DNA of 64,000 nt from Azolla caroliniana (lineage: Eukaryota; Polypodiophyta). The notes below the pieces were generated by a model, which saw nothing but the letters and a program-made list of their open reading frames with translations, was not told where the DNA came from and made no database searches. The translations under genes and the position numbers were made by a program. Shown in pieces: positions 11,208-21,479 of the stretch. Location of the stretch: assembly GCA_043228905.1 (NCBI GenBank), contig JBHGNT010000009.1:11904001-11968000 (forward strand), in the 5' to 3' direction. Within the stretch, counting starts at the first letter, position 1. The number at the start of each line of letters is the position of its first letter.

Positions 11208-11626
11208 CATATAATATCCCGTGGTGAGAATTTACCGTAGTATTCTATGCACGTGGATAAAGTGTGAGGATTAAACAAGAGTGTAAAGAAGGGGAGGCTT
11301 ACTTTTAATCCTCGATATTGAGAAAACCCATTAGGCCAAGTGTGAACTTGCCTGGGGGCTTTAGGTCTGGCTATAAATATGAGGTCTAGCTGCCCTCATT
11401 TGATATTATCGACTATGTCGAGACTCTGACATTATGGTGGGTTAACTGTTGTAGCGAGCGCGCCAGCACTAGGTACGACTCGATGCCACGACAGTGGTAT
11501 ACAATGCCGATCGAGGCTCGAGTATGTCTCGATCCCTTCGCTCGGGGGTGGTCGGCTGGATCTCCTTTCTTATTTATCTATCTTTTATCCTTATCATATG
11601 CTTACATTTGTAGCTAAGTTGTAACA
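11208..11626 (+). repeat. 5' LTR of gypsy A, slightly truncated
   Basis: Matches the 3' LTR from CATATAATATCCC onward, including TTTACCGTAGTATTCTAT and GCTATAAATATGAGG. The latter is a TATA-type core promoter (about 11370). It ends GTTGTAACA. At 11395-11415 it holds the uninterrupted sequence that in the 3' LTR is split by element D, so it serves as the empty-site reference. Confidence 0.85.
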
Positions 11627-11628
11627 AT

Positions 11629-11640
11629 TGGTATCCGAGC
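11629..11640 (+). other. Primer binding site of gypsy A
   Basis: TGGTATCCGAGC lies two bases after the LTR end. It differs by one base from the initiator-Met tRNA PBS of copia-1. Confidence 0.8.
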
Positions 11641-12789
11641 CATGTTTCTAATGTTTCTTTTGTCGATTGTTTTTTTCTGGTTGGATGGCGATCGATCGAG
11701 TTTGATCCAGATAGCTATCAACAAAGGAACTTTGGTAACTCTTTCTTCTTATTTTTTCTATTCTTCCTTCTCCCAATCTAATCATGTACAGTTAATATGT
11801 GTTTTCTTTCATTGATTCAATGATGTTATAATGGTAATTAATTGTTTGTATAAAACATTTACATATGTGAAAAAATTAGGTCAATACCTCATTTGACATA
11901 TATTTGATATGTGATTCGTGTCGTATGTGTACGAGGTTAATACCTCAATTGCGTATTACGTTCACATACATATGTTATGTATGCGTATGAGGTCAATACC
12001 TGGATTTCTATGTAAAGGATATGTGATTGGTGTCGTATGTGTAAGAGGTCAATACCTCAATTGCGTATTACGTTCACCCTTATTTTTGGATATTTTGTGT
12101 GCGTGGAGGCTATATGCCTCGATTACGTATCTCAATTTACATCATTCATTGGCTATGTGATGTTACGATTTTTTAAATATATGCATATGTAATCACGTGT
12201 ATACGTATTTAATCGTATAGATGTGATAAACATAAATATATATTAGTTTTTATTATGTGATTGTGTATGTCGAATGTTGTCCTTTTCGGGGAAAGGATCT
12301 TGGTGGTCGTCCTCACATTTTTGTGAGAATGGCGTAGTCACCAAGCATTTTTTCAACAATTTTGTTTTTGTTGTCATCCCCGTTGGTCACTTCGATCTTA
12401 CTATGCGTTATAAAGAAACGATCATAGCCACAATGATGTTGAGAGCGTAGGGCTTGACCCACTTTAAGTGAGGTCGCCCCTATGACACATGCATCCAACA
12501 TCCCTCCTCGTTACATGGTTACGATGTCTCCATGAGATCATCATTACGAAAGGCATTCATAATGATGTAACCATGTGATGGGCTACGTGGGCCTATTACG
12601 AAAAGAGGGCACGTGCGGTTTGACCATTAGGTTGTACTTTGGGGTATGTCATCGTAATTATGAGCCTTGAGGTTGGGAACGTACCAACATAGTTTTGTAG
12701 TAAACAAGGGGGAAATAAGGAATCTCGACATATACGTTTTCATTTAAAGAAACCTATATGGGCAAATGCCTTCGCATATCTCTCATAAG
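11641..12789. other. Gypsy A leader region: direct repeats and a long hairpin, no gene seen
   Basis: A 60-base segment (GATATGTGATTCGTGTCGTA ... GCGTATTACGTTCAC) beginning near 11908 recurs near 12018, 110 bases later. At 12511-12578 a nested inverted repeat (arms TTACATGGTTAC/GTAACCATGTGA, inner arms CATCATTA/TAATGATG at 12539-12546 and 12560-12567) could fold into a long hairpin. I find no gag, although gag is expected here. Confidence 0.6.
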
Positions 12790-13210
12790 CATAAACATCC
12801 AGGTCCAACCCCAGACAAGCTGAACTCATCATGACAGCCGATACGATAACTATGAAAATGGCTCCATCCCTGGTCAGGTTATATAAACAGATGCCTGAAC
12901 CAAAATACGTAATTGCTATGGGTGCCTACAGAATTACAGGAGGACCGTATGTTTAATACAGATTCCTACAACATTGTTCACGGGGTAGATTAATTAATTC
13001 CTGTAGATATTTATTTACTGAGTTGTCCACCTAGACCCAAACCTATTATTGATGTTGTGACCAAACTTCGCAAAAAAGTGGCTCGAGAGAATAACTATAG
13101 GAATAAGGATCGAGCTTCTAGTTCTACTCGAAAAAAGTATTTTGGTATGAATCATCACCTCCATTTAGTAACCAGCATTCACACTCGCGAATACAACCAA
13201 TAACTAGATG
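12790..13210 (+). pseudogene. ndhK: Plastid ndhK-like fragment (probable nuclear plastid DNA insertion)
   Basis: ndhK encodes the iron-sulfur subunit K of the chloroplast NAD(P)H dehydrogenase-like complex. The plus strand reads, with frame breaks, [42 protein letters not shown] and [17 protein letters not shown]. This is the conserved core of ndhK, closer in wording to the plastid than to the mitochondrial PSST homologue. A stop follows the ITGG region (about 12955), and one cysteine of the cluster region is replaced in MGAYRITGG. The tail to about 13205 ([10 protein letters not shown]) resembles the plastid C-terminus. It sits in the gag region of gypsy A, so it was either captured or inserted there. 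Confidence 0.8.
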
Positions 13211-13324
13211 ATCAGGGTAGAGAGTCCTCGTTAGATGCTTTTTTGGTCTCGTTAGATTCAATAATAGTAAAAGGTCAGCTTTCAGAATAATCAATATCTG
13301 AAGTTATTCAAAAGAAGCAAAACA

Positions 13325-13395
13325 TTTGGTTAGCTCAAGTGTTTAATGTATTTGTTCTCAAGGTCTCGAGTTCAAATATGACCAAGACCATATAA
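13325..13395 (+). other. tRNA-like block, sense orientation
   Basis: TGGTTAGCTCAAGTG (A-box-like) is followed about 40 bases later by CGAGTTCAAATATG (B-box-like). No paired acceptor stem, so not a functional tRNA. By analogy with other blocks it may mark the buried start of a minus-strand LTR, but I cannot define one here. Confidence 0.4.
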
Positions 13396-13689
13396 CATTG
13401 TTGATACATATGTGTCTATAACACATTTTTAGACTTTAGGTCTAAGTGCAATTTGGGGTCCTCGTGATAGGACATAAAGAGCTGAAACCACATGGGGGGG
13501 CACAGAGACATAATTTATTGTTAACATTTTTTCGTGTTTAAACTATTCATTAGGTTCATCATTCCATTTCCTTTGTACTAAATGATTGTACTCATTTTAT
13601 TCAATGTGTAAATAAACAATCTCTTTTGATTGTTTCCTCTCCATCAATATCCGAGTTGTCTTGATCTTCTTTATTTTATTGTGTACTTG

Positions 13690-13810
13690 ATCCGAACATT
13701 CACGTTTATAATATCAATAATGTCTTGGGTCAATTATCATATTTTGAACAACAACTTAATGAAATCTTAAATGATGTTTGTGATGTTTTTCCAAGTGAAC
13801 TACCACATGG
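13690..13810 (+). pseudogene. Gypsy A reverse transcriptase, N-terminal piece
   Basis: Reads EQQLNEILNDVCDVFPSELPHGL, the protease-RT junction region of gypsy pol, ending at the insertion point of copia B. After the copia B copy the frame resumes at 20247 with LPPKHNIDHHIDVV, so the two pieces are one gene split at the 5-bp duplication GTTAC. Confidence 0.88.
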
Positions 13811-13815
13811 GTTAC

Positions 13816-14265
13816 TGTCAATGTTAACGTGCGGAAGCGTTAGACAGAACCGGCTCAGCCAGATAGCAACAGAGAATAAGATGAAACTTTAATGGAGAAG
13901 CTTAATACACAGACAGTATACATGGGAGAGACAGAGAGAGCAGAACGTAAACATAGATTCAAAAATAAAAAACACTTTGTAACTCTATACATACAAGGTG
14001 CTAAACAACTCTATTTATATAAGTCCTCAAAAGGATTGACAGAAGTACTATGTACTTCAATGCTCATACAAGCGACTGACACTAACTACGAGACAATGAT
14101 TACCTAGTAGTCTAGGCTACTACTAGGCTTCCGATTCGCACTCGGATCTGGCTCTCCGATCGGTCTCCCCGATCCGGCCGGTTGTTTCCGGATACCAGCA
14201 GGATACCAATGCGGTTCATCCTTCCGGATGCCAATCCAGATCCGGTTGAGCTTGCTCGCTCAACA
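13816..14265 (-). repeat. 3' LTR of copia B (450 bp)
   Basis: Pairs with 19766-20241 (shared GCGGAAGCGTTAGACAGAAC, GGCTACTACTAGGCTTCCG and GAGCTTGCTCGCTCAACA). It is preceded on the minus strand by a PPT. The 26-base length difference from the 5' LTR reflects small indels. Confidence 0.93.
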
Positions 14266-14277
14266 CTCCCCCTCAAG
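14266..14277 (-). other. Polypurine tract of copia B
   Basis: CTTGAGGGGGAG on the minus strand, immediately before the LTR start TGTTGAGCG. Confidence 0.88.
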
Positions 14278-14678
14278 CTCAACTTGAGGTCGGATCGTGG
14301 TTTTAGTGTCCGTGGCAGCCGATTCTTCTACCCGTCTCCTTCTGGCATTGCTCCGCCTTGCTCGCGCTCCTCATCCAGTCCGGTCTTGTTTGTCGTGACC
14401 CTTTTGGTTCTGCGCACCTCGACCTCCTTGGTCGGCTTGTCTACTCAATAGGCCCTTTTCAGCTTCCTCGCTATTGCGACTTCGGCGCTTGTCGACCCGC
14501 CGGTTCCTTCTTGTTGGCGTCGACTTCCGTTGTGTCCGTGTCCACTTGGCCTTTAGTGATCTGGCTCTTCCAAATCTAACTGTTGAAGCGAATCAGTTGT
14601 CTCCGATTCGTTCCCGCTCTTGTCAAAGTCAATGTTCTCCAAATCGTCTTCCGGTGTCGTAAAGATTCCCGACTACAG

Positions 14679-15204
14679 TGTGAAACCGGGATGGAGTGGG
14701 CAAGTCGGCGGTGTGCAACATGTGCACATTTACAATGTAAAATGGTGTATATAATAAAGAGGGGATTTATCCCACATTGTTACGCATCCCTCTCCTTGTT
14801 CTATAAAAAGAAGGGAGCGCCCTTTGTAGAGGGATTGCCTATTTTGAGTGAGAGAGGTATACCACTTAGGTCGAGGGGTTCTATTCGGTTTTAGGGTTTC
14901 TTTTAAGGTTTTCTTATTGGGTTTCTTTTAGGGTTTCTATGCTTCTTTGCTTAATTATCTGGTTAGGGTTTTCTTGTAGTCGTTTTGGGTGCGGCCTATG
15001 CGGCCTTGGTTGTAATCTTTTGTGGACTCTTAATATAGCATGTTGATGTTGTCTTGTGGGTGTATCTTGCCTCCATCTATTCTATTCTATGTTTATGTGT
15101 TATTCTTCCTCTTCTCCTCTTGAGCTAAGCTTCCATTTTGTGTCTTATTCCTTCTCCTCTACTCCCTAGTCCAAGACCCCCGTGGTCCAACCTCGGATCC
15201 TACA
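14679..15204 (+). other. Possible LTR-like insertion in the 3' untranslated part of copia B
   Basis: This stretch interrupts copia B between its pol C-terminus and PPT and does not look like either. It runs from TGTGAAACC to GGATCCTACA (TG...CA). It has a TATA-like CTATAAAAAG at about 14800 and three TTAGGGTTTC-type motifs (about 14890-14970). No matching target duplication was found, so the borders are tentative. Confidence 0.35.
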
Positions 15205-17230
15205 CGTACTCGCGAAATATCGCGATATCTTTTTCAGGCCCTTCACCACATCAAACCATGTCCGGGTCTTGGCTTTGTCCTTCTTGACTCTGCCGCCGCT
15301 GCCACTCGTTCCAACTTGTTCAGATGTGCCGACTTCCTTCATCAAATTGTCTCCCCCTTTGTTGGTTCTTCCCTTTTTGGTTCCTTGTCCGGTGTCGTGA
15401 GTAGTTTCTTTGCCTTTGCCCATTCTCCCCCTCAAGTGTGGCACGTCGAGATGCTGAACACCAAGCATTTCGGTGAAGTGCTGCAACTTGTCTGATCTGA
15501 GCGGTTTGGTGAAGATGTTGGAAACCTGCCGATCTGTTAGAACATACCGAAGTTTGAATTCACCACTCAGGTCCCACTCACGCACGAAGTGATAATGCAC
15601 TTCTATGTGCTTTGTTCGAGCATGGAATACGGGGTCCTTAGCGAGCTGTATGTTGCTTATGTTATCGCAATAGATTAGGATTAGGGTCCGCACCTCGATT
15701 CGGAGATCTCATAGCAGTCGTTGAAGCCATATGGCTTCACAGGTGGCATTGGTAGTGCCCCTGTACTCAGCCTCAATGCTCGACAGAGCCACTATTGGTT
15801 GCTCTTTGCTGCTCCACGCAATAGCCACGCTACCTAAAGAAAATATGTAACCGGAGGTGGATTAACAATCTGATGCATCACCAGCCCAGTTAGCATCTGT
15901 GTATCCAACTAGCTCTTCAGTTATACCATGCCGGTATAACAGTCCCCGGTCCTTTGTGCCGCGCACATACCGCAATATTCAATGCGCGCACTGAAGGTGC
16001 TCCACGACCAGCTTCTGCATGAATTGGCTGATCACACGGATCGGATAACTAATTTCGGGTCGGGTGATTGTCAAGTATATCAGGCTTCTGACTATTTGTC
16101 GGAACCGTTTCTCATCGTAGGTCGGTCCGGAGTTGGGACAAAGCTTCTCGTTCCGATCCAGGGGTGTGGATACAGGTCGGCATTGTACAACATATTCAAC
16201 ACATAGTGTCATTGTGAGAGCAATATGCTGCCGGGGGTTTGGATCACCTTGATCCCAAGGAAATAATGAAGGTTCCCTAGATCCTTCATCTCAAATGCAT
16301 GCGACAACTGGGCCTTGACACGGCCAATTTCATTGAGTTCGGGTCTGGTGATGACTAAATCATCTATATAAAGTAAGATGCAAACTGGACCGTCCGGACC
16401 TTGGTAGATGAACAACGGTGAGTCGGATTCAGAGGTCACAAACCCCACCTTACGCAACCGGTGCGTGATCTTCGCATTCCAAGGTCAGGGGGCTTGTTTC
16501 AGACCATAAAGCAACTTCTTAAGCCGGCACACCGCCGACTTGTTCATCTCCGACTGGAAACCGAGAGGTTGGATCATATAGTCCTGTTCTTCAAGGTCAC
16601 CTTGAAGAAACACATTCTTCACGTCCATCTCGTGAAGATTGCACCCCATTGCCGTAACAACCACTAGTACCAAATAAACCTTCATCATCTTCGCTACCAG
16701 AGCGAAGGTCTCGTCGTAGTCGATTCCATGGGTCTGTGTGTATACCTTCGCCACTAACCGGGCCTTGTACAGCTTAACTGAACTATCGGCATTGTACTTT
16801 ACCTTGTACACCCATTTGCAAGCGATCAATTTACAGTGTCGGGGAGGGTCAACGAGGTCCCATGTGTCGTTGGCATCGAGTGCCCGCATTTCTTCCTCCA
16901 TACTGGCATGCCAATTTGCGTCCTTTGCTGCTTCTGCGTAGCTCTCCGGCTCACACACTTCTGCCACTTTGATCATGTACGCATATTGATGCGCCATGTA
17001 CTCATTGTACCCATACCGCGTATCGGAGTTCTTCTGGCGGGAAGACTGGCGTAACTTGTCATCACTCGGTTTGGGGCCCTTCTTGGCCAGTTCAGACTTC
17101 GTTCTCGAAGATCCGCCTTCATCCTTTCCGGAGTCAGATTCACTCCGATCTAACTCAACGTTGCCGGCTTTGTATTCCGACATTTCTGCTTCCCTTTCTC
17201 TTTGCGCGTGAACCATCTCCTCGGTTCCTT
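15205..17230 (-). pseudogene. Copia B reverse transcriptase-RNase H
   Basis: The minus strand carries, in order, an acidic linker, CKWVYKVKYN, YKARLVAKVY, HGIDYDETFALVAKMM, VKNVFLQGDLEEQDYM and YGLKQAP. The catalytic LLYIDDLVI lies near 16370 and is followed by FEMKDLGNLHYFLGIKV. RNase H follows (about 15880-15450: [56 protein letters not shown]). YIDD instead of YVDD is a conservative change known in some copia lineages. Stops occur near 16482, 16208 and 15700. The tail is lysine-rich. Confidence 0.9.
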
Positions 17231-17475
17231 GCGCGGGGAGAGCACTGCAGAGTCTCCACTACTCGCCGATTCTTCATCTGACTAGTCATCCCGACTCAGC
17301 CGCTCGTTCGGTCTAATTAGCCGGAATTAGATCAGACTCACTTCTATAGTGCCAAGTTCTTCATCTTCTTCTTGGACCTCCTCGGGCTCACTAGCCTCAT
17401 CTTCCGGAACGGGTCTTCTTCAGGAGTTGGAGTCGGTAGGGAGTACTGTGATGTCGTCTCATCAAACTCGACGTC

Positions 17476-18340
17476 TCAGCTTACTCGGACTTGCTTAGTC
17501 TGGGGGTTATAGCACTTATACCTATTTTGCTCATGCGAGTAGTAGACTAGGATGCACTTCTCCAACTTCGGATCCAGCTTCCTCCGGTTCTCATCCGGTA
17601 CATGCACATATGCTATGCTACCGAATATTTGAAGGTGTCTCAAATTTGACTTCCGCCCGAAATACAACTCATGTGCTGACACCTTGTCTCCGATCCGGTT
17701 TAGGGTTTAGGGTTTAGGGTTTAGGGTTTAGGGGGATGTAAACGGCCGTCCGGACCACCTCAGCCCAGTAGAATTGGGGCATGCTCTTCTCCTCTAGCAT
17801 TGCCCTTGCTGTGTCAACAATCGACCAACTCTTCCTTTCGGCCACACCGTTTTGTTCCGATGTGTATCTACTACTGAATTCTCTCCGAATTCCGTTCTGC
17901 TGCAGATAACTGTTGAATTGGCTGGAAAAGTATTCTTTTCCGCCATCTGTCCGCAAGCACTTGACCTTCCTCTCTGTTTCCCATTCAACTAAGCTTTGCA
18001 AGTTCCAGAAACATTCGAAGAATTCGCTCTTTCATTCGATGAGGTAGATCTGCGTGTGCCGGTTGTAGTTGTTGATGAAGGAGACAAAGTATTGACTCCC
18101 GCCAAGACTAACGTTCTGTGCCGGTCCCCATACATCCAAATGTATTAGATTGAGCTTGTTACAGCTCCGGTTTTGTTCGGTGAGGAATGGAAGCCAGTGT
18201 TGCTTCCTGAGTTGGCAACCTTCACAAATTTCAGCCTTCTGGCCGCTAAATTTTGGCAAACCGAAAACGACTTGTTTCAATTGCAGGTCATGAAGCCTCC
18301 GATAATTGACGTGGCCGATCCTCTTATGCTAGAGATTGAT
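17476..18340 (-). pseudogene. Copia B integrase interrupted by a telomere-repeat block
   Basis: The pre-integrase zinc region (CEGCQLRKQHWLPF) is near 18230-18190. The core has LIHLDVWG, CLRTDGGKEYF (about 17945) and the Glu of NGVAER (about 17840). A stop lies near 18030. After RTAVYI the frame runs into five copies of CCCTAAA on the coding strand (17733-17699) and then resumes with VSAHELYFGRKSN and GSIAYVHV. All three catalytic acidic positions remain. The telomere block shifts the frame. Confidence 0.88.
17699..17733. repeat. Interstitial telomere repeat (TTTAGGG)5
   Basis: Five exact plant-type telomere units inside the copia B integrase. The flanking coding sequence on the minus strand reads ATCC before and AACCGGATC after, so the block could have been captured at a break using CC/AACC microhomology. 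Confidence 0.95.
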
Positions 18341-18435
18341 GTCTGATTCAACCTTCTGTCCTTTGGCAAACATGGCGGTGCCAATGTCATTTGTTTTGAG
18401 GATGAACATCCTCCCTTCCCTACGCCCTTGCAGGA

Positions 18436-19659
18436 TTATCCAACCTTCTTCCTTGATGAAGCAGCTGAGGTGCATAAAACGCACCTGCATCCCCTGGTCG
18501 GAACGGGTAGTACGTTCATCAACTTGCCCTTTTGTCTGACATAGCTTAAAGGGACTTCTCTGACATGCACAATCAAGTGAGGGGTGTCGTCTCCAGTTTC
18601 GACAATTCGTGGTTGTTCCAGTTTTTCGAAAAAAGAAAACAATTGTTCATGGATCGTCATGTGGTTGGACGCTCCAGAATCAAGGTACCATACTTCCTCC
18701 GATTTGGAAGTAGTCTTCTTCATCGAGTTAGCCTTGTGCTTCATCACAAAGGCTGGCCCCTTGCTGGTTTTCCTGGTTTTGGATCCCTCTGATCCTTCCG
18801 CGTAGTGCGAGTTTTGCCACTTTTCCCGACCGGTTTTCACGTATTCGGATTTGTCTGAATCGGCGCGCTTCTTCCAACACTCGCTTTCCCTGTGGCCCTT
18901 CTTGCCACAATACCATCATTCCATGTCGGCTTTTCCTTGCCGGCTTCCGGAACTACTGTCGGCACTACCTCTATGCCTCTGGTCCTGCTCATGTCGGCCG
19001 CCTCCATTGCGTGCTGACCCACCTCGTCCACCACTTCCATGGGGCCGATCTGTCTCCGTGTACAACATCTGGCCATCCAATTGAGTGGTCCTCGACCCAC
19101 TCGCGTGGTTTTCTTTGATCATTAGCATCGATTGCAAGTCGCAAAAAATCGATGGCTTTTCCCGGGTGCAGACCGTTATCCAGATTGGCCCGTACCTTTG
19201 CACTAGAAGACTGAGGCAGATTTGTACCATCTCGTCTTCGTCCACCGTCACGTTGATGGACCCAAGTGCGTCACAAATCTCCTTTATCTTGGTGGTGTAG
19301 TCTGTAACCAACATATCTCTTTGCCGGATGTTGTTCAGCTCTTGCCAAAGCTGCAACTTACGGGTTGTGGGACTCGCGGCGAAAATCTTCCTAAGATTTC
19401 CCTAGGCCTCCTTCGTCATTTTTGCATTCTTTATGTAGCCGAGTATCTGGTCATGCACACAGGACGCGAGGTAGTACAATACTCAGCTCACTCCTTGCTC
19501 CAATACCGGGAAGTCCTCGTGTGCCGGCTCCGACGATACCTCGTTCGTTCCTTCCACGAAGATCCAATATCCATGCCCTAATAGGTACTGGTGCATCTTG
19601 TATGACTAGGACGCGTAGTTGCTCTGGTTGAGCTTCTCTATTGGAAGTGAACTAGCCAT
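18436..19659 (-). pseudogene. Copia B gag-protease
   Basis: The start is placed at the ATG at 19659 (MASSLPIEKLNQSNY), matching copia C at 33301. Gag continues with LQLWQELNNIRQRDM, YTTKIKEICDALGSINV and an Arg/Gly/His-rich stretch. The zinc knuckle near 18905-18870 reads stop-W-Y-C-G-K-K-G-H-R-E-S-E-C: the first cysteine codon is a TGA. Protease follows with WYLDSGASNHMT (Asp at about 18680), an intact D-S-G-A site, then HVREVPLSYV. Several stops are in the gag N-terminal third. Confidence 0.88.
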
Positions 19660-19753
19660 TCCTCTGTTCATATCTTCTCTTTGTCTGTTGTTACCGGGTT
19701 CTAGGGTTCGTCTATGAAAGCAAGTGTCAGCTGCAGAGGTTCTCAACCCGCGT

Positions 19754-19765
19754 GCTTTGATACCA
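19754..19765 (-). other. Primer binding site of copia B
   Basis: TGGTATCAAAGC on the minus strand directly abuts the LTR end TGACA at 19766. Confidence 0.9.
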
Positions 19766-20241
19766 TGTCAATCTTAACATGCGGAAGCGTTAGACAGAAC
19801 CGGATCAACCATATAGAAACAAAGAATAAGGTGAAGGTTTAATGGAGAAGCTTAATACACAGAGAGTATACGCGAGAGAGTCAGAGAGAGCAAAACGCAA
19901 ACGTAGATTCAAAAATAAAAAACACTCTGTAACTCTATACATACAACGTGCTAAATAGCACTATTTATACAAGTCCTCAAAAGGACTGACAGAAGTACTA
20001 TGTACTTCAATGCTCATATGAGCGACATACACTAACTACAAGACAATGATTACGTAGTAGTCTAGGCTACTACTAGGCTTCCGGTTCGCACTCGAATCCA
20101 GCTCTCCAATTCGTCTCCCCGATCTGGCCGGTTGTTTCCGGATACCGATCGGGCTCATCCTTCCGGCTCAACCTTCCAGATGCTGATCCGGCTCTGGCTT
20201 ATTCAGCCGATCTGGATCCGATTGAGCTTGCTCGCTCAACA
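19766..20241 (-). repeat. 5' LTR of copia B (476 bp)
   Basis: Begins TGTTGAGCG (20241) and ends TTGACA (19766) on the minus strand. It shares most of its sequence with 13816-14265. The outer edge is followed by the target duplication GTTAC. Confidence 0.93.
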
Positions 20242-20246
20242 GTTAC

Positions 20247-21330
20247 CTCCTAAACATAATATAGACCATCATATAGATGTTGTACTTGGTGTTGCACCAA
20301 TAAGTATACCTCCTTATGGTTTATTCGATACCAAGAGGATCAGGTATCTAAGCAACTCAAGGACTATTTACGAATAAGATATATATACGTTATAGTAAAT
20401 CTCCATGGGGTGCACCTTTTATCTTGGTAAAAAAGAAAGAGGGCACATGGCATATGTGTCTTAATTACCAACGCTTGAATAAACTGACGATCAACAAAAC
20501 CTATTGTGTGGAATGCTACACTAGATCGTACATTTGAAGAACATGGTAAACATGTCTGCTTTGTTTTACAAACATTGTGCGACAAATAGTTCTATGCAAA
20601 GATATCAAAATGTGAGTTCTTCAAGAAATCAATTACTTTATCTTGGACTTGTCATAACCGAACAAGTTGAAATTGATCCTTCTCACATCGAGAAAGTCAA
20701 ACTTTGTCCCACTCTTCAGAATATTCGAGAATTTCGATCATTCCTTGGTTTTGTCAAGTTTTTGCGAAAATCTCTTCGTAATTACTCCCAATTGACGACA
20801 CCGTTTACTGATCTTCTCAAAGGTCAAACGTGTAAGTCTACAAAACCTATTGTGTGAAATGCTACACTAGACCTCGCCTTTAAGGAACTCTAGGACCTGG
20901 TGTGCAAGGCTCCTTCACTTCTTTTACTAGATCCTTCAAAACCTTTTTAGGTTGAAACCGTCCTATATCAAGTGATTATGATATAGGTGCCTTCCTCTAT
21001 AAAGATGGTAAACCAATAACATTTGAAAGTAGGAAATTTGATTCTGCACAGTGTCGGTATACCGTGCAAGAAAAGGAATTATTTGTAGTTATTCATGCGC
21101 TCAAGACATGGCGCCATTATCTTTATGGAAATAGTTTTGTGGTAACTCCAGACCATGAGTCCTTGAAATATTTTTGTGACCAACAAGACCTGAAAGGTCG
21201 TAAGGCACGATGGGCAGATCTCATCTAGGACTTCGATTTTTCTATACGATATCGTAAAGGTTCCATGAACACTGTTGCTGATGCACTAAGTCGCATCCGT
21301 GAAGTTAACATGCTTAGCTTCATTTAAATA
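20247..21330 (+). pseudogene. Gypsy A reverse transcriptase-RNase H, C-terminal piece
   Basis: Continues from 13810. RT blocks seen are LPPKHNIDHHIDVV and GVAPISIPPY. Much of the palm is missing or scrambled: no YXDD motif is readable, and FLGFVKFLRKS follows at about 20740. The RNase H part near 20980-21300 reads FLYKDGKPITFESRKFD, KELFVVIHALKTWRHYLYG and NTVADALSR. In place of the expected catalytic region a segment repeating KTYCVECYTRS/KPIVNATLD-type DNA occurs twice (20495-20530 and 20838-20880), a local duplication. Confidence 0.82.
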
Positions 21331-21479
21331 ACATGAGATCTTTATGATCACCTTCGAGGAAAGTATCCCCCTGATGACAGTTATTTTGCGAAATACTAGG
21401 CAAGAGTAGAGTCTGTAACAGACACCACCACATCATTGAAGGAATCCTTCCACATTGCTAACGATATATTGTATCGTAA

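Larger units (their letters stand above)
13816..20241 (-). mobile_element. Copia B: complete but decayed Ty1/copia element nested in gypsy A
   Basis: Ends are TGTCAATG (13816) and CTCAACA (20241). Both sides carry the 5-bp target duplication GTTAC (13811-13815 and 20242-20246). Minus-strand order: 5' LTR 20241-19766, PBS, gag, protease, integrase, RT, RNase H, PPT, 3' LTR 14265-13816. The length of 6426 bases may include a further insertion at about 14679-15204 and a telomere-repeat block at 17699-17733. The RT signature is YIDD rather than YVDD. Confidence 0.95.

Noticed and set aside
13816-20241. Treating 13816-14265 and 19766-20241 as two separate solo LTRs
   Set aside because: They flank one colinear copia body with PPT, PBS and a shared GTTAC duplication.
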